Shown: positions 14,401 through 41,815 of the stretch, piece after piece | Position numbering within the stretch: the stretch's first letter is position 1 | Layout of the letters: each line of letters begins with the position of its first letter | DNA from: Cheilinus undulatus | Taxonomy: Eukaryota > Chordata > Actinopteri > Labriformes > Labridae | Reading direction: 5' to 3' | Length of the DNA stretch: 64,000 nucleotides | Assembly: GCF_018320785.1 (NCBI RefSeq) | Contig: NC_054875.1 | Location: 2,981,001-3,045,000, forward strand | Made by a program: the position numbers and the translations under genes | Notes under the pieces: generated by a model | Databases searched by the model: none | Seen by the model: only the letters and a program-made list of their open reading frames with translations | What the model was told of the DNA's origin: nothing

Positions 14401-16279
14401 AGCTTAGCTCAGCAAAAACCCTGGAAACAAAGGGAGACGGCCAACTTGTTTTGTATGAAGTTCATTAGTCAGTAAACAGATCCAAAACCAACCTTTCAGT
14501 GTGCTGTATGTTGGTTTTAGAAGTCATATTTTTAGGTAAACACAAATTTAAACATATCAATACCAGGTTTTCAAAGATCCTTCTCTGTAAATGCATCTTT
14601 TAAGCATGAAAATGTACCACAACTTTTTAAAAATGTGTTTTCACTCATTGGAAATGTGCATAGGGCAGAAAATGCAGGCTAACTCCTGCACAGTTTCATA
14701 TTAATGATTTGATTTCTAGTATCGTGACAGCCCTATAAAAGGCTTCTTTTCATGCTTCATCCTCTATCCAGCGTCTCTGTGTAGCTGGAGGCTATCATGC
14801 AGGCTGACAGATAAAGTCGATGATCATTATCTCCAGTTTTTATCCAAAAATAACATCTCATTTCAATGACAACACCCATTTCACGAAGAAAATATTCCAC
14901 ATGTACCTCCTTTAAAACGTCATGCTGAAGCCTGACAGACGCATACATTTTTTTAGACTTTATCATAAAAATAATGTAATTTCAGTCACTAAGGACATTA
15001 TAATGCTTCCTGCCCATGTCTTCATATAAAACGACTATAGAATAACTATTATGATGGTTAAATAGGAATAAAAAACACAACAATAGGGATGTATTTTGAT
15101 ACAAAAAGGATGGGAGATGAATATTTAACCTCATTAAGGGGATAAAGAGCCAGTTATCTTACCTTGTTGTTTGGGTACCTCCTTTCTTCCAATCAGATCC
15201 CAGTTGGTCGCTCCAAAGATGAGCAGCTGCCCTTTCACCTTTGGACACTCAAGTTTCTGTAAAAAAGAAACATTTTGGTAAATTGTATAAAAGTCACTTC
15301 ATTCTTGCAAAAAAAGATTCTTTTTAAAATGTAAAAATACTGACACCTATTTTAAACCAGGGCAAAAATAATGAAGTCCTAAACATTACATGTTGGAAAA
15401 TTTCTTGCTTTTTTGAAAGAAAATATTGCAAGAAAACTTCATGACGCTGTCCAACTAGGACAGTAAGTCTGCAATCTTTCAGTACAGAAACTTTGACAAT
15501 GTATTTGTGCAGCCAGAGCTCTCTCTGTATGACTGAAGAGCTGTGGATTTTTAAAAGCTTAGGAGCTACTGATCATTAAAATCACAACTATCTTGCATGC
15601 ATCTTTTTACGGGGAAACTAATTCAAATGTCTTAATTACCAGGCATTCAGACATTTATGATCATCAATGATATCTAAATCAATACACTGCAGGTATCTGT
15701 CCTTTTGCCATCTCTTTTTACAGACATATACATACTGCATCCACACAGAAAGTGAAAGTTTTCCTAAAGCTGGATAATTCCTTTTATCAGTAAAAGGTTA
15801 AACATGAAGAAAAGAATCCAAGCTGATAGGCAGACTGCCCTGCATGAAGAGAAAAATGAAAATTCCAACATAAACAAAGGAGCACACAGCTGATTTGCTG
15901 GCTGAAAGTCATTCTCATGAGGTATTAACTCTGCTTCCTGACTTCTTATTAATCCAAATCATGAGATTCATGTGAGAAGTCGTTTCTTTTTCTAATTATA
16001 AACCTATTGCCCTTGCAGAACTGGCCATAGGGATCGACACAAATCCAAAAACATCACACAACAGGGCAGTACACCTACTATTTTCTCCTTGACATCGTCT
16101 GCCACAGTGACCGGCTGGAGTCCGGACTTGGTAGCGGGTTTTCCTGGCTTCTTGTTGTTCTCCTGCTCAAAGTCAAACTCATCATCGCTGCTGAAGTCCC
16201 TCTCTTTCCTTTTGCCGCTGGTCCTCTTCCTCTTCATTCCGCCATTCCCTGAGATGTCTGTCACCTTCTTGCGTGGCAT
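2479..16279 (-). CDS. rcc2: Regulator of chromosome condensation 2 (RCC2/TD-60), complete, 12 coding exons
   Basis: Coding exons in transcript order: 16279-16079, 15256-15163, 10326-10183, 8708-8577, 8497-8409, 8329-8215, 6961-6795, 6703-6523, 6445-6340, 5674-5602, 5513-5436 and 2583-2479. They total 1485 nt (494 aa plus stop), all with GT-AG borders and matching phases. RCC2 is a chromosome- and centromere-associated mitotic protein with an RCC1-like seven-bladed propeller, also linked to small GTPase and integrin signalling. The N-terminus (MPRKK, 1-67) is basic then acidic, low complexity and diverged from mammals. From about residue 68 the propeller follows the human protein closely, with KGQLLIFGATNWDLIGRKEV, NLGQNLWGPHRYGC, KGQLGHGDTKR, FGENKMGQLG, FGGYGRLGH and the terminal EKEKLKKLPEYNPRT. 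The ATG lies 18 nt inside an exon whose acceptor is at 16298, so a 5' non-coding exon must exist upstream. The long introns hold several transposons. Confidence 0.95.
3077..3951. mobile_element. hAT-type MITE with internal minisatellite (rcc2 last intron)
   Basis: It begins CAGTGTTACTCAAACC and ends GTTGAGTATCACTG, so the ends are inverted repeats. The flanking octamers gtctacag and atctaaac match at 5 of 8 positions. The interior is a degenerate tandem array of units like aaaagtggcaaaaatgggag, bounded by 'gagccacaatctaa' and 'gagccacacgttgag'. The same family recurs at 32030-32547 and, inverted, at 45419-46131. Confidence 0.75.
4080..4950 (+). pseudogene. Degenerate Tc1-like transposase (rcc2 last intron)
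   Basis: From 4132 an open frame of 70 codons (MAETPKITLDRRKR, KAGEGSTKLSQHF, RRIIKKFK, VQNKPGRGRE) matches the paired helix-turn-helix DNA-binding part of Tc1-like transposases. Later fragments (aagtctgctaaggacaacctggag; tggtcagattaaact, where the catalytic WxDE region is broken by a stop; ggttgttatccagcaacaagg) continue the same transposase in shifted frames. Stops and frameshifts make it inactive. No clear terminal inverted repeats were found, so the element's limits are approximate. Confidence 0.75.
7035..7470. mobile_element. MITE-like repeat with AGGGCT-type termini (rcc2 intron)
   Basis: AT-rich element starting near aaagctgaatgattttgg and ending ttgcccagccct. It shares internal blocks (attggatatgaattatt, tagactattc, gcacttgaat, gcataac) with the copy at 11621-11935. 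This pair of copies is the evidence for a dispersed element. Superfamily not determined. Confidence 0.6.
9390..10165. other. Probable old transposon-derived segment, unidentified (rcc2 intron)
   Basis: Sequence between rcc2 exons 3 and 4 with a mixed composition (long G+C-richer stretches ending in an AT-rich tail) unlike the neighbouring intron. It has short open frames on both strands but none convincing. It looks like a decayed mobile element, but I could not place it in a family. Confidence 0.3.
11621..11935. mobile_element. Second copy of the AGGGCT...AGCCCT MITE (rcc2 intron)
   Basis: Starts agggctgctcaattttg and ends aattaatagcccagccct, so the outer ends are inverted repeats. The body is about 75-80% alike by eye to 7150-7470, which gives the better boundary for both copies. 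Confidence 0.65.
12301..12820. mobile_element. MITE with CAGTGTTAATTT termini (rcc2 intron)
   Basis: The left end CAGTGTTAATTTGGC and right end GTCGACGAAATTAACACTG form inverted termini. The interior is a run of imperfect 'ttagtctagttttagtc' units. A hAT-type origin is likely from the CAGTG...CACTG ends. Flanks (atccgcaa / aatcccgc) suggest an imperfect target duplication. Confidence 0.65.
12845..13020 (-). repeat. tRNA-derived SINE (rcc2 intron)
   Basis: Read on the minus strand it contains a B-box-like ggttcaggtcc, then ctgtttccagctcaatactccgtcctatctc and an aaggcaataagccccacaataaatct tail. This is the same SINE body as at 54619-54775. It is flanked by a T-run (its poly-A) at 12840-12852. 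Confidence 0.7.
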
Positions 16280-16297
16280 TTTTTCTTCAAACAGAAG

Positions 16298-18130
16298 CTG
16301 TTTCAAGGGAAAGAGGCAATGATCAGTGTGTAAATGGTGTAACGAGTTATACTGGTTGAATCTAATCATTGAATAAAGGCAGGTAAACATGACATGGCCC
16401 TGTGGCTCGCAAATTAAACAAGCAGGACAAGGACGACATATCATCAAATGAGACATTTATATATTACAAAGAGAACATATGGGAGATTTATAATGTGCAA
16501 AACAGCAAGACAGGGCTATCTTTAGCAATGTTCAAGGAATCATTCAAATTAGTGTGATGAAAAACTATGACAAAGAGCCAACAATAAACCGCTGAGGAAG
16601 TATCATTATACCATCAGGGGACACTTTAATTCTTCTATTTCTGTCCTGATATTTCTACAAAAGCCTAAAATTTCAGACTTAACTCTCTGTAAACTCTTGT
16701 GTCAAACCTCTGACTAAACCACAGCAATGTAGCTTTTCACTGGATGGCATTAAAATAAGTTTATTACACATTATTTAGCGGTCTTGGTTGCCTTTACCTT
16801 AAAGTTGCAAGCAGTAAAATTGTTTTTTCTTTCGACCATTTTAATACATTAGCTCCCTTAATTTCGGTCAAATGAAAATAGGGTTAAAACTCTCCACAGG
16901 ATCCCAAATAAGCCCCAAACTAAACATGTACCGGCTTGGTGTAACGGTTTAAATTGTGACCGTATTAATTGGTGACTATCAGTCGAATGTGGTCATTGTA
17001 GCTACAACAGATGTTGGGATTTCGCTTACGAGAGCTCCTTTGTTTTGTTTTGTTGTATCTTCATGTAAAATAAAAATCAAACGTGCCCTTGCTGAATCTA
17101 AAAATATGTATTCGCGATGATTTTGAACGTTCTGATCATCTGCTTTAACAACCACAACCGCAAATACATTCTAAAGTCACCAGGTAACACGGTTACTCTT
17201 CAACCCAGAACACTGGTGTCCTCGAGAAAACATCATTATTTAGTTTTTTTCATTGAAGCCCTATCTGGTGATCATACTTCCATGTAGTACTATAAAAAAA
17301 GAAGCCGAACAAAGGGACATTCATTTAACTTCACCTTCTCAACACTATTTGTTACTCCAACAACCACAGGCGAGTTTGGCTGATTCAGTCACTAGTGAAC
17401 ACGGTTACTCTTTAAACCGAAACACCGGCGTCCGTGTAGCAGCTAGCCGTTAGCTTCATTAGGCTAAACAGCTAACCACTGTCGCTCTTTGTTCCCATAA
17501 TGGTTTGGCAGCGAGCTAGCTGGCATGCTAACGCTGAGTACGGCAAGTCACACAGCTAGCTGCCACACAAACTTTTATAGTATTAAAACAATGGGCTAAT
17601 TATCTTTAACCCAAGCTAAAATTAGCTCGTTAATTTTCGCCGACTGTTAAGATTGGTGAGGCTAACGTCTCCTCGCTACTGTAAGCTAACAGCGACTCTA
17701 AATAAAGACGCACCGACGTTACATGAAAAGATGCTACAACAAAAACTTTTCACTATTTTCTTCATTTGACACGTTTCACGTTAAGTGCCTATGTGGTTTC
17801 AGTCATTTCTAATAAAAGTGGCGCAGATAAATGGACAAATAAAAGAATAAATAAATGTACCGGTGATTTCCTGATTCAGCAGCTCGTCCCGTCTCTCTCT
17901 GGTTTGATTGATTTGAACAAAAGAAGCTGCAGTCTGCTTTCACACCACGTGGTTAACATTAACTATTCATACAGGAAACACAGCATTCACAGACATACAG
18001 CTGGACGCAGACATGACGCAGAAACGCCACCAGTTATTACATTTTGTTCCAGAAAACGAAGAACAGGCAATGAAAAGAAAACTGAGAAAAAAAGTTTAAA
18101 AGAAGCTGAAAAAAGTTGTGCAGATGAATA
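16298..18130 (-). promoter_or_regulatory. Upstream region of rcc2: 5' non-coding exon and promoter expected here
   Basis: Exon 16079-16297 opens with an acceptor (cccttgaaacag on the minus strand), so transcription must start further right. The stretch 17380-17760 is richer in CpG than its surroundings (cggcgtccgtgtagc, ttcgccgac, gcaccgacgttac) and is the best promoter candidate. I could not fix the first exon or a start site. Confidence 0.35.
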
Positions 18131-21100
18131 AAACGCTGACATTAAGATTTACCAAAACTAGGAATAAAGATGAAACATGCTCACAAACACTCTTGTTCAG
18201 TTTTTGACCCTTAAGCCTTGATACGCAGATTTAAGAGCAGAAGGATGGTAGGTTAGGGTTTGTCTACTAAAAGTGGGGTGTAGGGGGTTTGTAGCAAGGT
18301 CAAAATCTGTCCTGGACTTGCTGCACCCATCTGCCACTACAGCAGGTCAAAGAGGCAACAACACTCCACATGTAAACACATAATCCAGATGTTCATCGCC
18401 AGCAGACACCACTGAGAAACCACAAATGACATGGATTGCACTTTAACAATTTTGCACAAGATCTGCATTAAAATAGCGTTAGTAATACTGATGTTAATAT
18501 ATTTTTGAACTCAGAAATTCCGTTTCTGTATACACAGCAAGAAAAAAAACCTAAAAAATCAGGCTCTGCACTCAGTGACAGTGATAAAATGTCTCAATCT
18601 TATTACAAAGAGAGGGATGCATCAGAGGACATGCAGCAGAAGTCCTCTGTAGCCTCACCACGGATGGGGCAGTTCGTTCAGTGGCCACTAGAGGTGGTGT
18701 TTCTCTTCTATACACCTAGATATGATTAGGAGTGTTTTTAAAGACGAGGACAAATTCTTCAAACAATGTAAAGAATTTTAAAAGTCCTGCTGATTGTAAA
18801 AGCACATAGATCTACAGACAATTTAAATTGTCTCCTTATCCCTCACATTCTTATGCAGTACATTAAAGCAGTGGCTCTCAATGGGTCAATCCTCAGGACC
18901 CTTAACCATCTCCATAACCAGATATCAGGACCCAAATTTCTGAAAATGCTCAACAACTCAGATCGTACTATGTCCATTTTGAGGACATCCATAATTTTTA
19001 TCATCATTATTTTGAGTTGATGGTCACATTTTTATAGATTGAGGTATCAAATTTGGCCAAAGTTATTATTTTTCTTCAAATTAAAAAAAATAACAACGTG
19101 TTGCCCATAGAACTCGATTGACACCAAATGGCTCCTTCAGTCCTTGTTCATCCAAAATCTCGACAATAGACTTCCATTAAAAACATGTGTTTTTGACTGT
19201 GTGTCTATGGCACCAAAACAACATATAGCAACCTTTTTCTCTGCAGTCACTCAATCACCGGGGCTCTAAATTTCACCATTCCACAGCGATCCAGCAGGTG
19301 GCGCCAGCTTCAGCAACGCGCACGCAGGATTTCTTCCATGGACTCAGAGTGTTTGAAGCACTATTTCACCCACCAAACATCATCAGAATTAAGTGAATTT
19401 TTATTATGACTTATGGCTGTTCATATTATTATATGTTGTCCTGTGTGGTTGCTGATGTCTTTTGTAGTTTGTGTTTTATAAGCTCTCTGTGCAAGACAAA
19501 TTCCCTCCGGGGCAATAAAGGTTTCATTCATTCATTCATTCATTCATTCATTTATTCATTCAAACGATTCGTGCCACTAGATATGGATGTCTGAGAGTGG
19601 GCTACATGTGTAAGGAAAAGTTTGTGTGCTCCTACATGTGTGCTCGGTTGTGAATCTGCATCTATGTTTACAACCAGACTGGGACTAAGAAAGGGGGACA
19701 TTTGGACAATTTCAACTTTGCCCTCACTTCATAGCAAGTGGATGGACATGCATGACGATGCACAGGTCCTTTCCATCAATAGGAGAGAATATATCATATC
19801 TCAAATATGCAGTAAATTTATATACGGACGTAATGAGCGTAATCGCGGTCACATTTTGGTTAGAGGTGGAAATGTGCGTGTTGGTGATTCATATCCTACA
19901 TATTTGATTTTTTTATGCCTGTACATAAAATAAACTTAACATCAAATGCGTTCGCTCGCATATGATTTGCTAGAGGAGGAGGCTAAAGAAAAGGATGGTA
20001 AAACTGCCGTGTTTTACACACCGCTAGACTCATCTGTTTAGCACGGATGCTATCTCACTGAATCCAAGTCATAGGCATAGTGGACAATAACTGGCATAAA
20101 AAGGGTGTAAAATTGATACATATATATTTTTTAAGTGGTCAGGGTTGAAGTTGGTGAAGAGATTTGAGTCAGTGAAAGTTAAAAATTTTTTGAAAATAGT
20201 GTTTAATTAACAGATTTCTGTATGTCCAGAATATGGACGTACAAGGACAGATGGAGCTAAAATATGACATTTGGCACTACAAAAAAAATTTTAATGCATC
20301 AAAATCAATTTTGCTACTCATCATTGACATGGCCAAGACTCTATTTATTGAAAAAGTTTTTCTTTCTAGACCATTTTATATGGCAAATATGGTGTTTTTG
20401 TGTTTTTACCATATAAAATAACAGTGACATGGTGTACAATAACTGGCATAAAAAACATTTAAATTATTACTATTAAATTACAAATTTAATAGTAAATTTA
20501 ACTCTGTATGTGTGAAATGAACAGTGTCATTTTTTCAGTGTTTTTGACTCTAAAGCAGAGGTGTGTCTTTACCTGAACAACTCCTCAGTAGCTACTCAGC
20601 ACTTAAACTCTAAATACTTTTTACTTTTACTTAGGTAAATTTAAACCAGACTAACTGTACTGTTTTAGAGTACAGAAGTCAGCATTTTTCCACATCTGGT
20701 TAAAAACGATCTTAAAAATGATCAAAATAAAATGAGATAAACAAGCAAATAAACCAAATTTATTAGTCTTTCATATTTAGGAGACACAGATTCACACTGA
20801 CAAAAAAGAGACACAACTAGACAAATAATACACAAAATATGTACATTAAGTTTACAAATATTGACTCACAACACCTCAGTGATGAAATGTTGAAGTGACT
20901 TCTGGATCATTGAGATCAGATGTCTTTATGAAAACAGACTTTAGAGTTTTCTGACTCAGAAAGAACATGAGTGAGAAATCTGAACTATTCTATAAAACTG
21001 ACACGCTATTATTACCATGAAACAATAACAGATATCTAACTGATCTCTTCTGTTATTCTACGCTGATAAATGGTCCTTTTCCTGTGTGCCTTCATCTTTA

Positions 21101-21132
21101 GGCAAAAAGACCACAGGCTTCATTCACTAAGG
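18131..21132. other. Intergenic DNA between rcc2 and the guanylate cyclase
   Basis: No gene seen. It holds a possible hAT terminus near 18871 (cagtggctctcaat), a LINE-like 3' tail at 19390-19560, and otherwise AT-rich unique-looking sequence. Confidence 0.5.
19390..19560 (+). repeat. LINE/SINE-type 3' tail ending in an (ATTC)n microsatellite
   Basis: The segment ending caaattccctccggggcaataaaggttt, then eight or so ATTC units (19524-19560), has the form of a non-LTR retrotransposon 3' end with its own short tandem tail. The body upstream is too short to name the clade. Confidence 0.5.
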
Positions 21133-21640
21133 CAGGGGTTCTCAACATTGGAGACACTGAGAGGGGGTCTGATGGGATGAAAAATTCATATAAACTAGTA
21201 TAAAGGGCTAACTGAGACAGAAACATTGGCAGAAATGGGTCAAACTGGTAAGAATTAGCATATTAAATAGTGAAATGTGGTTAAAATGGGCGTTAAAATG
21301 TGGTTTGAAAAAGTGGTTAATAGAGGCAAAAATGGGTCAACAGAGGCAATTATAGATGTGAAGTGGCAAGAATTGGTTTAAAGCGTCAAAAACAGGCAGG
21401 AAAAGTATCAGGAAGGGTTTAAAATGGACAGAAATGGGTTTAGGAGGCAAAAATGTGTTAAAATGGGCAAAAGTTGTGGGGAAAAAGTGATAAAGATTTG
21501 TTAAAATCTGGCTAAATTGGTGTAGAGTGGCAATGGTGTAATTAAAAAAATATTTGTAGTATTTTTAGGGCATCTGGAGACCCCCTCTCAGTGTCTCGCG
21601 ACCCCCATGGGGGTCCCAACCCCAATGGTGAGAATCCCTA
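21133..21640. mobile_element. hAT-type MITE with perfect 8-bp target duplication
   Basis: Flanked by identical octamers cactaagg (21125-21132 and 21641-21648). The termini caggggttctcaacattgg and ccaatggtgagaatccct are inverted repeats. Inner subterminal blocks gagacactgagagggggtct and gaccccctctcagtgtctc are also inverted. The interior is an array of aaaatgggtcaaa / aaaagtggcaa units. Confidence 0.85.
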
Positions 21641-22083
21641 CACTAAGGGGCCTACAGATAAAGTTATAATAGCTGTGGATCAAAAAGGTAGGGAAAAAAC
21701 TACATGAGTGATTTAGGGACAGATTTGATGTTTAAAACCAAAAGGACCATCATTGAAACGACTTTAAATTATATTTCATTGTTGTCAGAATTTTCAAATC
21801 TTATTTACAAAGAAACCGCTGACATCTGTACACTTCTAGTGCAGCCATTTCACCAATGATTCACAAGGAATTCTGGGAGACTTGTCACAATACTCGGTTT
21901 GGCGTGTGCCTCTGGAAAATTTCTGTATGAAGTGTCACGTAGTCCTACAACTTCACCCTAAACCTCCTCACCAACAAGACTCAGGAAACCCTACCTCTAT
22001 GCACAGAACCTACAGGTGTGAGGAGGTAAAACAGCAGGATTAGTGTTAGAAGGTCGATATGTCACCAATAGTGAGCTTATATT

Positions 22084-22098
22084 TTTATTTATTTTATT
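22084..22098 (-). terminator. Overlapping polyadenylation signals of the guanylate cyclase
   Basis: TTTATTTATTTTATT on the plus strand gives three AATAAA hexamers on the minus strand, about 160-170 nt past the stop codon at 22255. Confidence 0.6.
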
Positions 22099-22254
22099 CT
22101 AAGTTCTACCTGGCCTAGAGACGTGTTCAGATATGAGGATGTGCTGAGTTTGAGTTCTGATGCTCTTCTAACTGCTGATGTAGATTTATCATTCAGGTGA
22201 ACCCTCCGCATCACTAAAACGGATTCTGGATGGACAGGTCAGGTCTGTGCACCC

Positions 22255-37191
<14,937 letters not shown>

Positions 37192-37521
37192 GAGCCTCGC
37201 GCTGCAGCTCGATCACCAGCTCAGACTGGAGACTGGAACAGCAGCGGAGGACTTCAATGAGCAGAGGGAGGACCTCAGAGAGGACAGGGCCCATTAGAGC
37301 GAGCAACAGGAGAGCTGCACCACTGAGGCAGCTTCTCACTGTCTGCTTCAAAGTAAAACCCTCAGTATCAACACATTAACTCTATTTATAAGGGTTTTTT
37401 ATTTCAGTAAGTAGATTTGATTTCACTCTTTTCTCCTTTAATATCCAGTAGATTTGGTTTATTCTTTTGACATCTCAACGGTTGAATCTGGTTATCCTGG
37501 GAAAATAAGGTTTTCCTAATG

Positions 37522-38494
37522 CAGTGGTTCTCAACCTTGGGGTCGGGACCCCCTTGTGGGTCGCAAGACACCAAGAGGGGGTCACCAGATTCCCTAAAAA
37601 AAAAAAAAGATTTTTAGAATTCCACTGTTGCCACTTTACACCAATTTTGCTCTATTTTAACCAGTTTTCATAATTTTTTCCCACAAATTTTAACACATTT
37701 TTGCCATTTTTAACCCTTTCCACCACTTTTTTCTGCCTGTTTTTGCCACTTCTAAACCAGTTCTTGCCTAATGTTGCCTCTGTTGACCCATTATTGCCAC
37801 TATTAACCCCATTTTACCACTTTTTATGCCCATTTTCCCCATTTTAACCACATTTAACTATCGGATATGCCAATTTGTTTTGTTCTCAGTCAGCAGTATT
37901 TTGCCGGTTATATCAATTTTTCTTCCCATTTCACCACATTTCCACCTATTTTTGCCAATTCGAAGCCTTTTAAGCCACTTTTTAATTCCTTTTTACCACT
38001 ATTTATGTCCATTTTTGCCTTTTTTGATTAGTTTTTGCTATTCTTATACAATTTTTGCCACTTCTAACCCATTTCTGTTACTTTTAAGATCCAGCTTCAC
38101 CACCTTTTCCGCCATTTTTTCCATTTTAACCCATTTTAATTCTTTTTTTTCTACAAAATAGATGTACTTTTTTAAGAAGGCTATTTACTACATAAATGAT
38201 TTAAAAATAGATTTGTTTCATTGATAAGACTGGTTATTTTTATTTTAAGTATAAAATATGGATACCACAGCTTAACTTTACAACAGACCATGATTTTGTT
38301 GACCTCCATAGACCCCCAGTTTGGCTGAGCTCCAGAAAGTTCTCCCCTTTATCCCCTCTAATGGACGGCCTTGTCTCCACATGACTATTCTTTAGTGTTC
38401 ATGGCTGTTCAACCACCCTCAGGTCCAGTGGGGGTCCCCGGTCTCTGGCACCTTTATTTTGGGGGTCGCAGGCTGAAAACGTTGAGGACCTCTG
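37522..38494. mobile_element. hAT-type MITE with perfect 8-bp target duplication and internal minisatellite
   Basis: Identical octamers tcctaatg flank it (37514-37521 and 38495-38502). It starts CAGTGGTTCTCAACCTTGGGG and ends AACGTTGAGGACCTCTG. The interior 37640-38150 is an array of 'tttttgccacttttaaccca' units; the distal part (ttgacctccatagacccccag, ggggtccccggtctctggcacc) is shared with 54529-54986 and 60040-61025. It lies just upstream of the cyclase's first exon, between the two divergent genes. Confidence 0.9.
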
Positions 38495-38682
38495 TCCTAA
38501 TGGAAAGTTTATTTATCAAGATCTCCAGAAACAGAATTGACCAGATTTCATGGAAAAATGAAAAAAATCTCCTCAGTGCAAAACACAAGTTTTACATCTC
38601 ATGGGGTGCCGGCGCTGTTTTATGTGTAGTTTTGGTTCTTCATTCTGCAGGCAGACCTTAGACTTCATACCGTTCATCTTTC

Positions 38683-39010
38683 AACAACCCCAGCTCCACA
38701 AAAGTCGGGTCGCCGTGTTAAATGTAAATGACACAGTCTGCAATAACTGTCAAATCTCATAAACCATAAACATAATTAGTTGCAAAATGCTCCTCCAGCC
38801 TTTTGGTGCCCCATCCCTACTTTTATGAGACGTGTTGGTAAACAAGGTATTTTTCACGAAATGATAAAAATTCTCAGTTTCAACATCTGATTTGTTGTTT
38901 ATGTTCTACTGTGAATAAAATCCGGGTTTTTGAGATCCGACAACCACTGACTCTTGTTTTATTTACATTTTACACAGAGTCCCAACTTTTGTGGAATTGG
39001 AGTTGTAAAT
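38683..39010. mobile_element. MITE with 45-bp inverted termini (CCAGCTCCACAAAAGTCGGG type)
   Basis: Left arm 'ccccagctccacaaaagtcgggtcgccgtgttaaatgtaaat' and right arm 'atttacattttacacagagtcccaacttttgtggaattgg' pair over about 45 bp. This is a common teleost non-autonomous DNA transposon layout. A related, larger copy lies at 50326-51589. Superfamily left open. Confidence 0.8.
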
Positions 39011-39272
39011 AAAGGGCTATGAAGCAGACAGCGTCCTCAATGTGGACCTTGGCGTTTAGTTCCCACACAGCACGGCTGCTCCTCCCATTGGACGCTCAGA
39101 ATCAGCTTATCAGACATGTGTTCAAAGCCCCGCTGAGTCTGTCATCTCCCATTCAGCACTCCTGCTAAAGCTACAAACAGTGAAGTTAGACGTGGCCACT
39201 GCAGAGATACGGCACTTTTCCTTCAGAATAAATGTGATAGAGGAGGAGCCAGGCCTGTCTGCATGGACCTAA

Positions 39273-39722
39273 ACACTCACCAGCCACTTTATTAGCTACA
39301 CCTGTTTGTCTGCTCTCATGCATAGTCAGGACGATGTGCTGAAGTTCAAACTGAGCGTCAGAATGAAGAAGAAAAGGGATTTATTGAACGTGCCATGGTT
39401 GTTGGTCAGAGTGCTTCACAAGCAGCTGATGCAAACTGCAGCTAGACCACACCAGGTGTCACTACAATCAGCTGACTGAGGCTACAGTTCACTCAGGCTC
39501 AGCTGAACTGGAAAATAGAAGATGAGAAAAATGTCGCCCGCCCTGAGTCTTGATCAGAATAAACAACACAACAGCCGGCCAACCTGGCATGTTCAGTAAA
39601 TCACTTTTCTGCTTCCCAGTATTCATGTCTAAAAGCTTTTCTTGCTGCCATGTGATTGGCTGATTAGATACTTGTGTTAATTGTAAGTTGAGCAGGTGTA
39701 CCTAATGAAGTGATCTGTGGAT
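39273..39722. mobile_element. Internally deleted Tc1-like element
   Basis: Left 'ccagccactttattagctacacctg' and right 'caggtgtacctaatgaagtgatc' are inverted termini of a distinct Tc1-like family. Scraps of transposase remain (gaacgtgccatggttgttggt; ggaaaatagaagatgag), but most of the gene is missing: about 450 bp against about 1.3 kb expected. Confidence 0.75.
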
Positions 39723-41400
39723 GCATAGTCAAAAACCAACGTTAAAGAGGCTCTCGTTCATGTTTCACGGCTGATGGCTTTAAAGCTCATTATTGGCAGG
39801 GATTTTTCTGCAGCAAAAAGAGAAATTTACCACTATTCTAACTTTGTAACTCACTGAATTCAAAGTATATTAACTAAACAATTACACTGTCATACACAGA
39901 AAGTACCCAGCATGGATGATTAATGGATCTGTGTTTGTTAAACTTAATTTTAATTAGAATCAGAATTAAAAAAAAAAAAAAAGAGTAAAACTCAAAATAA
40001 TACTAAGCTTGAAAAAACGGATACACCTCGTATTTACTGTTAACATTACAAACTAAATCTCAAGTAAGGTATTGTTTTATCATGAGTTATTGTAAAGTTT
40101 TAAATTTCTAGGTTATAACTTTTAAAAAGTTCTAATCTCTTTACTTGCTTAGCCCAATAACATATTTAGTATTTGTCATTAATGTAGATAATGTCATACA
40201 TGAATATCAAAGTAGTTTGACTGTCCTAAAAGCCATAATTCAATTAAAAAGGGAGATGTTCTTAATTGATGGGTAGTCATGGCAAGGTTTGGTTAACAAC
40301 AAGCAAGAAATTCATTTTATTTTGTCATTATCTTGTATTGTAGTTGAAACATTTGAGAAATTTATTTATCTATTCATTATTTTGGACATCTTAAAACTAC
40401 GTTTTAGTTCCTTGTCAGGTCACAATTAAAAAAACACAGATATGACCATGATATGACACATAACACGGTTGTATAAAGCGTACAAACACACACAAACACA
40501 ATAATTATAACTGAAACCACTGGTATAAAATAAATGGTTACAGTTTCATTCAAAATTTCCCCCCATTAATATTTCAATCACATTAATTTAAATTTCCATT
40601 TAAACATTTCTTCTGCTCTTTACACCGTATGTACATTGGCCCTGAAGGTGAACTGCAAAAAGAAAAAAAAAAACTTTTACTGAATGCAAACATATTTAAT
40701 GGCGTGTAAATATATTTCAATAAAGGAAATAACATTTATCTTATTACAAAATATTACGTCAAAGCCAAAAGTATATGACAAAATAAAAAATATATATGAT
40801 GATTATTAGGAACATTTTACAAATCCCCCCAAAAGATCATCAAAACAAACAAACAAACAAACAAAAAAACCCATAAAAAACAAACAAAAACAAAAACAAA
40901 AAACATGAATTGCACGGACAATTTAAAACCAAACTACAGCCGTTTAAAACCAAACGAAGCCAACATCCATGAAATAGAGCAATCATACGAAGAGAAAATA
41001 CTTAATGACATGAATAAATATGTTATAAAATGCAAAAAATAAATAATAAAACGGTGTGAACACATTACAAAGACACATTTGGAAGAATTTAGTTACTTTT
41101 ATCAGTGTTTTTAAATACTTAAGGTCAAATGTCGGTGTAACTGACCAAGCAGAGCATATTTATTTATGATTTAAAAAAAACAGCCATTATTTCCCTGATA
41201 TTATAACAATAACACAAAACTGTCGCTGTCTTTTATGTCAGCTGTCTTCGCACTGATGCTTATCAGTTCCTAGTAAACGATAAACTTAGTAAGTAACAAA
41301 GTTAATTGAACTGAATTTAGTTTAATTCAATTTAATTTAACTGAAGTGTGTGAAATGGATTACAATCACATTTTTAAGAGCGAAATAAACGTTTGACGAC
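39723..41400. other. AT-rich intergenic DNA between cyclase and phc2
   Basis: No gene is seen. Simple repeats include a poly-A at 39967 and an (AAAC)n-like run at 40845-40905. Confidence 0.5.
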
Positions 41401-41815
41401 ATTGACGGTAACTTTACGGACTTTTATTCTGAAAGCTGTTACCGGAAGTAATTTACGTAAACTGTGTGGTTCGTCATTACGCACACACGCGCGCACACCA
41501 GCAGAACTGTTGTGTCTGCGGATCGAATTAGCATTAAACTGAAACATAGCGAGGCTATGAACCAGTTTATAACTCCGTCCGTCCTCCCCGTCTAACCGAG
41601 AGAGCTCACCGGTAGTTCGGTTACCTCGGTGAACGTTGTTCGGTGTCAAAGCGGCGGACTGGCTCGCTTCCTCGCGGTGTGTTTTGGCGGAATGAGTAAA
41701 TGAAAGCGTTGTTTGGAGCCGTTGAACAAAGAGCTTTTCTTCCCTCTACCATTGTTACCGAGCGGAGCGCCTGTTTTCTAACTCACTCAGAGGGGGTTTC
41801 TCACTGTAAAAGTAA
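41401..41815 (+). promoter_or_regulatory. CpG-rich probable promoter and non-coding first exon of phc2
   Basis: After 1.6 kb of AT-rich DNA the sequence becomes locally CpG-rich (cacacacgcgcgcacacc, cgtccgtcctccccg, ctcaccggtagttcgg, cttcctcgcggtg). A strong donor, AAAAGTAAGA, at 41812 could end a first exon joined to the acceptor at 42991-42992. Start site and exon limits are inferred. Confidence 0.45.
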